Origin: Manis javanica
Lineage: Eukaryota; Chordata; Mammalia; Pholidota; Manidae
Direction of reading: 5' to 3'
Assembly: GCF_040802235.1 (NCBI RefSeq)
Contig: NC_133165.1
Location: forward strand, 14,107,623-14,171,622
DNA length: 64,000 nucleotides
Shown here: piece by piece, positions 40,101 to 52,100 of the stretch
Layout: every line of letters begins with the position of its first letter
Position numbering within the stretch: position 1 is the first letter of the stretch
Notes under the pieces: model-generated
What the model saw: only the letters and a program-made list of their open reading frames with translations
Database searches by the model: none
What the model was told of the DNA's origin: nothing
Position numbers and translations under genes: made by a program

Positions 40101-43100
40101 TAAGAAGGGTATTTTAATTTTTGAGTATAAAGAAGGGGAATTATCAAACATTTTGAAGTTAGAAAGTGAATGACTGTATCTGAAAGATAAATGATGGGAC
40201 TTAAAGGGAGCCCTCTGTCCAAATAAAGCATGGTCAGCATGCTAAAAAGGACTTAGTATTCTTTCTTTTAATAAAAGTGAATGAAGTAGATCTACTTAAA
40301 ATTCTACTCAACTGAATCCAATACCAACCACATACTTTTCCAAAAATACAATTGTAAGAACATGGTTTACTTATAGCACTTTCCAAAGGAGCAACATAAG
40401 GGTAGGAAACTTTAAGAAAAGGTGAAGCAGGGGTATATTAAATAAATGAAAACAAGTACATGAAGGACAGAAAGTACCAAAATGCATTTTCTCTACCATC
40501 ACAAAATATTTATGGAATTATTTTGTGCCTTGGATATGCCAATGCATATTGAAAGACTTAAAAGGTCAACTACATAATATTTTACTGAAAATGATGATTA
40601 GTTAAGGGAGCTCCAAACGTCTTCAAAGATGCAGACTTACTAATTTCAACTTGACCAAGCAGCATGGATTAAATAATTAAATTGGGTAAGCTAGTTTTTA
40701 CAGTCTGGCTTTTCACTTTCCTATTTGATTACAGGAAAACCAAAATGAAAATTAAATTAGGTAATACATAATTATAGGCACTAAAGTTATATATTTCTTA
40801 TAGAGTGTACAAAGTACTCATTATGAAAGAGAATGAAATGTACACATGATATTTTCCCTGCCCTTTTTCAAGTATTTTAGGACTGCACAAAATTCCTTCT
40901 TGAGCATTTTATTCCCCTTAGAAAGTTTCCAGAAAAGAACTATACAAAAAATAATTTTTTACAACTGAGTTTTAATATAAATGTTAAAAGGTATATCACA
41001 ATTAATAGAGTAAAAATGCTATATGTAAGTTCATGAAAAAAGTTTACTTCATCACCTCAGGTTACATACACAATTACACTTAAACTTTTAAAATAGTGTT
41101 TCAGATATTCTAAAACAGTGTATCATTTGCAGTATATCATGGTAGGCTTGTCAAGAAGTTTTTCTGTGGCTGCCTTTTCCTGGTTCTTTGGCTGAAAAGA
41201 GAAGGTTTTTATTGCAGCTTTTTCCATCTGTGCCCATGGCATTTCTAGATTGATTTTCTTCAGTTCCAAATCAGGACTACAGGGAGCCAAAGGAAAACCC
41301 AAGGAACTCAGTGCTGTGTTGTTCCCTGGGTCCTCATATCTCAAGCCAGTGTGCCTTATTTTGTCCATCTTTCAGAGTCCTCTTATGTTTGTTTTGTGGA
41401 TAATACTCTGGGTTTTTTAATTGCACTTAGCATAAAAAATAGATAAAAGTACATCTATCCTATTTTCCAGAGTGGAAGTTTCCCAAACCTTTTTTCTGGG
41501 TTTTAAGGGGCTGTTTCTGTCGACTATTATTTATCTTGGTTTTTGGTCATACTACCCTGTTTCATCTTATGACTGGTTCCTTTGGATTGATTCCACATGC
41601 CGTGTCTACCAAACTAGTGGTAATTTGCACACAGATATTTACTATTTTTGCCTATAGAGGATTTGCTAATAGCAGCCAGCTAGAAGCAGCAGTAATCTGA
41701 AATACTTTAATCATGGCCTGAGATAATTCCAAGTTCACCCTCACTCATGCAGTGGAACTAACTCAAAGTATGAATGGTTAATCCACACTATGGAGCCCTC
41801 ATTCTTGGCAGGCCATGAACTCTAAATTCTAACTCACTAGAGATGTTATTCTGTTGAAAGCTATGCCACCTCTCCGTCCATTCTGCTGACTGTCCTTTGC
41901 CTATTCAAAAATTGGTAGATACCTTTAGGGAAGATGCGGCCCTAAAAGCTAGACCTATCTCTCTTAGTTTTAATCTTCTCCTAGGTATTTTCCCTAGCTC
42001 TTTTTTTTCTTACATTGACAAGAAGTACTTTATTTCAAGATTTAATTCTGACCTCAAAAATATGAAGTTGTTGGGGTGGAGCCAAGATGGCGGCGTGAGT
42101 AGAGCAGCAGAAATCTCCTCCCAAAACCATATATATTTTTGAAAATACAACAAATACAACTCTTCCTAAAAGAGAGACCATAAGACACAGGACAACAGTC
42201 AGACTACATCCATACCTGCGAGAACCCAGTGCCTCGTGAAGGGGATAAGATACAAGCCCCGGCCCGGTGGGACCCGAGCGCCCCTCCCCCCAGCCCCTGG
42301 CGGGTGGAGAGGAGTCAGTAGGGAGGGAGAGAAGGCCCAGGACTGCTGAACACCCAGCCCCAGGATTCCGGACCAGAGTGCAGACACAGTGCATGCGTGG
42401 GGTGCTGGAAACTAGGGAAGCAGGACAGTAAGACCTGTGAGTGGGTCCCTGTAGCCGGGACCCCTGGGAGAAAGAAAAGCGAGTGCTTTTTGAAAGTCTT
42501 AAAGGAACAGGGACCCCACAGCTGGACAGAAGCATCCCGGGACACTTAGCCCAGCAGCTGTGAATCCCACAGAAATCCGGGCACCTTAACCCCATGGACA
42601 GCAGTGCAGCTTGGAGGTCCCCACAGTGATAAACAGCCTCCCGTCTGCTTCCCCTCCAATGCAGCTCCACCATATCAGAGCAGCAGACTGAGGTTGACCA
42701 CGACCATAGCAAACACGGAGCTTAACTCCACAGCAACCGCGGAGCTTAACTCCACAGAAGCTGGGCAAGAATCAGAGGCCCCGTCTGTGCACAGCTGCTC
42801 AGCACAAGCCGGTAGAGGTCACTGTTCTCCCAAGAGAGGAAGGCCACAAACCTGCAAGAAGGGACATTCTCCCAGCCGACACACACCTTCCAGGAACTAC
42901 CTCTATTGCCATGAAAAGGCAGAAAAATTTGATACAGACCAGATTAACACAGACAGTCTCCCCTGAGAAGGAATCTGGGTAGACCTAAACAATCTCCCTG
43001 AAAAAGAATTTAAAAAAAAAAGGTCATAACCATGCTGATGGAGCTGCAGAGAAATATGCAAGAGCTAAGGGATGACAACAGGAGGGAGATTACAGAAATG

Positions 43101-46100
43101 AAACAATCTCTGGAAGGATTTTTAAGCAGAATGGATAAGATGCAAGAGGCCATTGATGGAATAGAAACCAGAGAACAGGAATGCATAGAACCTGATGCAG
43201 AGAGATAAAAGGATCTCAATGAATGAAACAATATTAAGAGAACTGTGTAACCAATCCAAAAGGAACAATATCCGCATTATAGGGGTACCAGAAGAAGAAG
43301 AGAGAGAAAAAGGGATAGAAAGAGCCCTTGAAGAAATAATGGCTGAAAACTTCCCCAAACTGGGGGAGGAAATAATCAATCAGATCACAGAAGTACACAG
43401 AACTCCCAAAAGAACGGACCCAAGGAGGACAACACCAAGACACATAATAATTAAAATAGCAAAGATCAAGGACAAGGACAGAGTTTTAAAGGCAGCTAGG
43501 GAGAGGAAAAAGGTCACCTACAAAGGAAAACCCATCAGGCTATCATCAGACTTCTCAACAGAAACCTTACAGGACAGAAGAGAATGGCATGATATATTTA
43601 ATGCAATAAAACAAAGGGTTTTGAACCAAGAATACTGTATCCAGCATGATTATCATTTAAATATGAAGGAGGGATTAAATAATTCCCAGACAAGCAAAAG
43701 TTGAGAGAATTTGCCTCCCACAAACCACCTCTACAGGGTATTTTAGAGGGACTGCTCTAGATGGGAGCACTCCTAAGACTAAATAGATGTCACCAGAGAA
43801 AATAAAATCACAGCAAAGAAAGCAGACCAACCAAATACTAACTAAAAGCAAAAAATAAAATCAAATAAAAGCAGTTAAAGGAAACACCAAAGAGCACAGA
43901 ATAAAACAACCAACATATAAAGAATGGAAGAGGAGGAATAAAAAGGGGAGAGAAATAAAAGAACAAAACCCTGGGCCAGATGGATTTACCTCAGAATTTT
44001 ATCAGACATACAGAGAAGACATAATATCCATTCTTCCAAAAGTTTTCCATAAAATAGAAGAGGAGGGAATACTCCCAAACTCATTCTATGAAGCTAACAT
44101 CACCCTGATACCAAATACAAGCAAAGACCCCACCAAAAAAGAAAATTAGAGACCAATATCCCTGATGAACATAGATGCAAAAATACTCAACAAATATTAG
44201 CAAACAGAATGGAAAAATATATCAAAAGAATCATATAACACGAACAAGTGGAATTCATCCCAGGGATGCAAGGATGGTACATTTGAAAATCCATCAACAT
44301 CATCCACCACATCAACAAAAAGAAGGACAAAAACCACATGATCATCTTCATAGATGCTGAAAAAGCATTTGACAAAATTCAACATCCATTCATGATAAAA
44401 TCTCTCAGCAAAATGGGTATAGAGGGCAAGCACCTCAACATAATAAAGGCCATATATGATAAGCCCACAGCCAAAATCATACTGAACAGCAGGAAGCTGA
44501 AAGCTTTTCCTCTGAGATCGGGAACAAGACAGGGATGCCCAGTCTCCCCACTGTTATTTAACATAGTACTGGAGGTCCTAGCCACGGCAATCAGACAAAA
44601 CAAAGAAATACAAGGAATCCAGATTTGTAAAGAAGAAGTTAAACTGTCACTATTGGCAGATGACATGATATTGTATATAAAATACCCTAAAGACTCCACT
44701 CCAAAACTACTAGAAGTGATATTGGAATACAGCAAAGTTGCAGGATACAAAATTAACACACAGAAATTTGTGGCTTTCCTATACACTAACAATGAACCAA
44801 TAGAAAGAGAAATCAGGAAAATAATTCCATTCACAATTGTATCAAAAAGAATAAAATACCTAGGAATAAACGTGACCAAGGAAGTGAAAGACCTATACCC
44901 TGAAAACTATAATACACTCTTAAGAGAAATTAAAAAGGATACTAACAAATGGAAACTCATCCCATGCTCTTGGCTAGTAAGAATTAATACTGCCAAAATG
45001 GCCATCCTGCCCAAAGCAATATATAGATTTGATGCAATCCCTACCAAATTACCAACAACATTCTTCAACGAACTGGAACAAATAGTTCAAAAATTCATGT
45101 GGAAACACCAAAGACCCCGAATAGCCAAAGCAATCCTGAGAAGGAAGAATAAAGTGTGGGGGATCTCGCTCCCCAACTTCAAACTCTACTACAAAGCCAC
45201 AGTAATCAAGACAGTTTGGTACTGGCACAAGAACAGAGCCAAAGACCAGTGGAACAGAATAGAGACTCCAGACATTAACCCAAACATATATGGTCAATTA
45301 ATATATGATAAAGGAGCCATGGACATACAATGGGGAAATGACAGTCTCTTCAACAGCTGGTGTTGGCAAAACTGGACAGCTATATGTAAGAGAATGAAAC
45401 TAGATCACTGTCTAACCCCATACATAAAAGTAAATTCAAAATGGATCAAAGACCTGAATGTAAGTCATGAAACCATAAAACTTAGAAAAAAACATAGGCA
45501 GAAATCTCATGGACATGAACATGAGTGACTTCTTCATGAACATATCTCCCTGGGCAAGGGAAACAAAAGCAAAAATGAACAAATGGGACTATATCAAGCT
45601 GGAAAGCTTCTGTACAGCAAAGGACACCATCAATAGAACAAAAAGGTACCCGACAGTATATGGGAGAATATATTTGTAAATGACAGATCCAATAAAGGCT
45701 TGACATCTAAAATATATAAAGAGCTCATGCACCTCAACAAACAAATAGCAAATAATCCATTTAAAAAATTGGCAGAGGAGCTGAGCAGACAGTTCTCTAA
45801 AGAAGAAATTCAGATGGCCAACAGACACATGAAAAGATGCTCCACATTGCTAGTTATCAGAGAAATGCAAATCAAAACCACAATTAGGTATCACCTCACA
45901 TCTGTAAGTATGGCTACCATCCAAAAGACAAAAAACAACAAATGTTGGTGAGGTTGTGGAGAAATGGGAACCCTCTTACAGTGTTGGTGGGAATGTAAAT
46001 TAGTTCAACCATTGTGGAAAGCAGTATGGAGGTTCCTCAAAATGCTCAAAATAGACATACCATTTGACCCAGGAATTCCACTTCTAGGAATTTACCCTAA

Positions 46101-49100
46101 GAATGCAGCAGCCCAGTTTGAAAAAGACAGATGCACCCCTATGTTTATTGCAGCACTATTTACAACAGCCAAGAAATGGAAGCGACCTAAGTGTCCAGCA
46201 GTAGATGAATGGATAAAGAAGATGTGGTACATATACACAATGGAATATTATTCATCCATAAGAAGAAAACAAATCCTACCATTTGCAACAACATGGATGG
46301 AGCTAGAGGGTGTTATGCTCAGTGAAATAAGCTAGGTGGAGAAAGACAAGTACCAAATGATTTCACTCATCTGTGGAGTATAAGAACAAAGAAAAACTGA
46401 AGGAACAAAACAGCAGCAGAATCACAGAACCCAAGAATGGACTAACAGTTACCAAAGGGAAAGGAACTGGGGAGAATGGAAGGGAAGGGAAGGATAAGGG
46501 CAGAGAAGAAGAAAGGGGGTATTATGATTAGCATGTATAATGTGTGTGGGGGGAATGGGGAGGGCTGTGTAACACAGAGAAGATAAGTTATGATTCTACA
46601 ACATATTACTATGCTGATTGACAGTGACCGTAACGGGGTGTGTGGGGGGGACTTGGTGAAGTGGGGACCATAGTATACATAATATTCTTCATGTCATTGT
46701 AGATTAATGATAACAAAATAATAAATAAATAAATAAATAAATAAACACATAAATAAATACATAAATAAATATAATACTGGGTAAAATAACTTAAAAAAAT
46801 GAAGTTGTCTCATTCTTCCAAGTGTCTTAGGAAAGGACTCACTTCAAGTATCAATAAACCAATTCATAAAATGCCTGGTGACATTCAAGAACCTAGGTAA
46901 ATGAAAATCTTATCTTCTTTATCCCCAATGTTACTGAGAAATAATTGGCATATATCACTGCATAAGTTTAAGGTATACAGCATGACGGTTTGGTTTACAT
47001 ATATGGTGACACGATTATGACAGTTCAGCTAACATGCATCTTCTCATATAGATACAATACAGATGAAAGACCAAAAAAAACAAAAAATAAAAAAAAATTG
47101 TCCTTGTGAGGATGACAATTCTTAGGATTTATTCACTTAACAATTTTCCTACATATCATACATTACTACTAGCTATAGTCACCATGCTGTACATTAGATT
47201 CTTAGTGCTTATTTATCTTACAAATTGAAGTTTATACTTTTTGACAACCTTCCTCCAATCTCTACTTCCCATAGTACCCTGTTTCTGGAACTACAAGCCT
47301 GATTTTTTTTCGTTTTTTTTTAAGATTCTATATACAGCTGAGATCATATAGTATTTGTCTTTCTCTGACTTATTTCACTTAGAATAATGTCTTCAATTAT
47401 TGTCATAAATGATAGGATTTACTTATTTTTTTTATTGCTGAATAATAATATGCCTTGGTTTATATACTGCAATTTTTAATTCACCCATTGATGGACATTT
47501 AGGTTGCTTCTATGTCTTGGCTATTATAAATAATGCTGATATGAACATGGGGGTGCAGATTTCTTTTCAAATTAGTATTTTCATTTCCTTTGGATATATT
47601 CCCAGAGGTAGCATGGCTGGATCATATGGGAGCTCTATTTTACAATCCCATGAAGAATGCACAAGGGTTCCCTTTTCTCCACATCCACATCAGCTTTTGT
47701 TATCTCTTGTCTTTTTAATGATGGCCATTCTAACAGAGGTTAGCTGATCTCTCATCGTGGTTTTAATTTGCATTTCCCTAATGACTGATGTTGAGCATCT
47801 TTCATATATCTGGTGGCCTGTCATATACCTTCTTTGAAGAAATGTTAATTCAGAGCCTTTAACCATTTTTAAATTGGTTCACTTATCGTTGTTCTTATTT
47901 GCTTTTGCCATTGAGTTATATGAGTTATTTATATTTTTGGATATTAACCCCTTCTCAGATGTATGGTTTGTCCCTTTCTGTAGGTTATATTTTCACTTTG
48001 CTGATGATTTCTTTTGATATTTTAGTTTGATGTAGTCCCACTTGTGTATTTTTGTTTGTTTAGTGTCATATCCAAAAAATCATTACCCAGAACCATGCAA
48101 AGGAGCTTTATTCCTATGTTTTCTTCAAGGAGTTTCATGGTTTTAGGTCTTATATTTAAGTCTTTAATAAATTTCAAGTTAATTTTTGTGAGTATGTAAG
48201 ATATGGGTCTAAGTTATTCTTTTACATTTTACATATCTAATTATCCCAGCACAATTTAATGAACAGATTGTCTTTTCTCCATTGAGCACTCTTGGCTCCC
48301 TTGTCAAATATTGGTTGTCTGTATATGCTTGGATTTTTTTCTGGGGTCTCGGTTCTGTTTCATTAGTCTATTTATTTCTAGGTCAGTACCATACTGTTTT
48401 GATGACTATAGCTTTACAGTATAGCTTAAAATCAGGAAATATGATGCCTCCTGCTTTTTTCTTCTTAGAATTTATTTGGTTGTTCAAGGTCTTTTGTGGC
48501 ACCACATACATTTTAGGAGTGTTTGTACTACTTCTGTAAAAAATGTTATTGGAATCTTGATAGGGATTGCACTGAACTAATATATGGCTTTTAACAGTAT
48601 TGACATTTTAACAATATTAATTCTTCCAATGCATGAACATGGGATAGCTTTCTAGTTATTTATGTCTTTGACGTTTTTCATTAATGTCATGTAGTTTTCA
48701 GAGTAGAGATCCTTAACCACCTTAGATTTGCTAAGTATTTTACATTTTTTGCCTTTAATGCTATTATAAATGGGATTTTATTTTTCTGAAAATATGTTAG
48801 TGTATAGAAATGCTACTGATTTTTTGCATGTTAATTCTGTATCCCACAACTTTGCTGAATTAATTGATTAGATATAACAGGTTTTTGGTTGAGTCTTTAG
48901 TATTTTCTATATATAAAATCACATCATCTGCAAATAGAAACAATTTTATTTATTTATTTCCAATTTTGATAACTTTTATTTCTTTTTCTTGCCTGATTGC
49001 TCTAACTAGGACTTCTAACACTATGTGTTTAAGACTGGTGATAGCGCACATGCTTCTCTTGTTCCTGGTCTTAAAGGAAAAACTTTCAACCTTTTACCAT

Positions 49101-52100
49101 TTTGGGTATGATATTAGCTGTGGGCTTGTTATATATGGCCTTTATTATGTTGAGATAAGTTCCTTCTGTGCCTAATTTGTTAAGAGTTTTATGTGAATCG
49201 ATGTTGAATTTTATCAAATGCTTTATCTGCATCCAGTGATACAATCATACGATTATTTTATTTCATTCTGTCAATGCAATATATCACATGAATTGATTTG
49301 CATACAGTGAACTATCCTTGCAACCCAGGGGAAAATATCACTTTTTTTATATCATGGTGAATGATCCTTTTTATGTGCTGCACAGTTAGGTTTGCTGGTA
49401 TTTTACTGAGAGTTTTGCATCTATGTTAATCTTCTGTGGCTTTATTATCAGGATAATGCTGGCCTCATAAAATGAGTTGGGGAATATACCCTCCTCTTCG
49501 ATTTTTTGGAAGAGTTTGAGATGAACTGGTGTTAATCTTTAAATATTTGGTACGATTCACCAGTGAAGCCATCTTGTTCTGGAATTTTCTTTTTCAGGAA
49601 CTTTTTTATTACTGATTCAATCTCCTTACTAGTAACTGATCTATTCATATTCTTTATTTCTTCCTGATTTAGTCTTGATTAAGATATGTTTCTAAGAATT
49701 CTCCCACTTCCCCCAGGTTGTTCAGTTTGTATATACTTGTCCATAGCAGCTTCTTAGGATCCATTCAATTTCTGTGGGTCCACTTGCAATGTCTCTTTTT
49801 TCTCTTACAATTAGTTGATTTGTGTTCTCTTTTTTCCTTGATGAGATTAGCTAAAGGGTTGTCCATTTTATTTCTTTTAAATGCATCAACTCTTTGTTCA
49901 GTTAATCTTTTTTTAAATTTTTTATTAAGGTATACTATGGCTATACATTCTTATGAAGGTTTCACATGAAAAAACAATGTGGTTACCATATGTACCTATA
50001 TTATAAAGTCCCAATCCATACCCCATTGCAGTCACTGTCCATCAGTGTAGTAAGATGCCACAGATTCACTATATGCCTTCTCTGTGCTACACTGTTTTCC
50101 CTATAACCCCTCACACCATGTATACTAAACATAATACGCCTCAATAACCATCTCCCTCCTTCCCCATTGCCCTCTCAAACCCCTCCCCTTTGGTAACCAC
50201 TAGTCCATTCTTTGAGTCTGTGAGTTTGCTGCTGTTTCGTTCCTTCAATTTTGCTTCATTGTTATACTCCACAAATGAGAGAAATCATTTGGCACTTGTC
50301 TTTCTCTGCCTGGCTTATTTCACTCAGCATAATATCCTCCAGTTCCGTCCATGTTGTTGCAAATGGTAGGATTTGTTTCTTTCTTATGGCTGAATAGTAT
50401 TCCATTGTGTATATGTACCACCTCTTCTTTATCCATTCATCTACTGATAGATACTTAGGTTGCTTCCATATCCTGACTATTGTAAATAGTGCTGTGATAA
50501 ACATAGGGGTGCATATGTATTTTTGAATCTGAGAACTTGTATTCTTTGGGTAAATTCCAAGAAGTGGAAATACTGGGTCAAATGGCATTTCTAATTTTAG
50601 TTTTTCGTGGAACCTCCAAATTGCTTTCCACAATGGTTGAACGAGCTTACATTCCCACCAGCAGAGTAGGATGGTACCCATTTCTCTGCATCTTTGCCAG
50701 CATTTGTTGTTCTTAGTCTTTTCAATGCTGGCCATTCTTACTGGTGTGAGGTGATACCTCATTCTGGTTTGAATTTGCATTTCCCCGATAATTAGTGATG
50801 GGGAGCATCTTTTCATGTGTCAGTTGACCATCTGAATTTCTTTGGAGAACTGTCTCTTCATATACTCCACCTATTTTATAATTGGGTTATTTGCTTTTTG
50901 TGTATTGATGCATGTGAGTTCTTCACATATTTTGGATGTTAACCCTTTGTCAAATATGGCATTTACAAATATATTCTCTGATATGGTAGGATGCCTTTTT
51001 CTTCTGTTGATGGTGTCCTTTGCCATACAAAAGCTTTTTAGTTTGATGCAGTTTCAAGTGTTCATTTTTTTCCCCTTGCTCAAGGAGATGTGTTCAGTAA
51101 GAAGGTGCTCATGTTTATATTCATGAGATTGTGGCCTATGTTGTCTTCTAAGAGTTTGATGGTTTCATGACTTACATTCAGGTTTTTGATCCATTTTTAG
51201 TTTACTTTTGTGTATGGGATTAAACAATAATACAGTTTCATTTTCTTGCATGTAGCTGTCCAGTTTTCCAACATCAGTTGTTGAGGAGGCTGTCATTTCC
51301 CCATTGTATGTTCATGGCTTCTTTATCATATATTAATTGACCATATATGGTTGGGTTTATATCAGGGCTCTCTAGTCTGTCCCATTGGTCTATTATTCTC
51401 TTCTTGTGCCAGTACCATATTGTCTTGATTACTGTGGTTTTGTAGTAGAGCTTGAAATTGAGGAGCATAATCCCCTTAGTTTTATTCTTCCTTCTCAGGA
51501 TTGCTTTGTCTATATGGGGTCTTTTGTGGTTCCCAATGAATTTTAGAACAATTTACTCTAGTTCATTGAAGAATGCTGTTGGTATTTTGATAGGAATTGC
51601 ACTGAATCTGTAGATTGCTTTAGGCAGGATGGCCATTTTGACAATATTATTTCATCATATCCATGAACACAGTATGTGTTTCCATTTATTGGTATCTTCT
51701 TTAATTTCTGTCATGAGTGTCTTTTACTTTGAAAAGCATGGGTCTTTCCCTTCTTTGGTTAGGTTTATTCCTAGAAATTTTGTTCTTTTTGATGCAATTG
51801 TGAATGGAATTCTTTTTCTGATTTATCTCTCTGCTAGTTCATCCTTAGTGTATAGGAATGCAACAGATTTCTGTGTATTAAATTCATATCCTGCAATTTT
51901 GCTGAATTCAGATATTAGATCTAGAGGTTTTGGAGTAGATTCTTTGGGCTTTTCTTAATTTACAAGATCATGTCATCTGCAAACAGTTTAACTTCTTCCT
52001 TACCAATTTAGATGCCCTTTATTTCTCTGTGTTTTCTAATTGCTGTGGTAAGGACCTCCAGAATGATGTTGACTAAAAGTGAAGAGACTGGGCATCCTTG

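Larger units (their letters stand above)
42072..46792 (+). mobile_element. L1-C: sense-strand L1, 5' end intact, internal deletion
   Basis: Starts TGGGGTGGAGCCAAGATGGC at 42072 and ends in an AAAT-rich tail, flanked by a 16-bp target duplication (one mismatch). Parts: GC-rich 5' UTR 42072-42910, ORF1 about 42911-43704, inter-ORF to about 43965, ORF2 from the RT domain on (43966-46335), 3' UTR 46336-46714, tail 46715-46770 and 22 extra bases 46771-46792. At 4.7 kb it lacks about 1.3-1.4 kb relative to a complete copy: the ORF2 start and the endonuclease domain. It lies antisense to METTL25 in the 26.6-kb intron. Confidence 0.92.

Noticed and set aside
43195-43704. 169-codon frame as a host gene
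   Set aside because: It is the RRM and C-terminal part of L1-C ORF1.
44379-44879. 166-codon minus-strand frame
   Set aside because: Antisense shadow of the L1-C reverse transcriptase.
47070-47098. A-rich stretch as a separate retroposon tail in L1-D
   Set aside because: No body of an inserted element and no flanking duplication; likely simple expansion.
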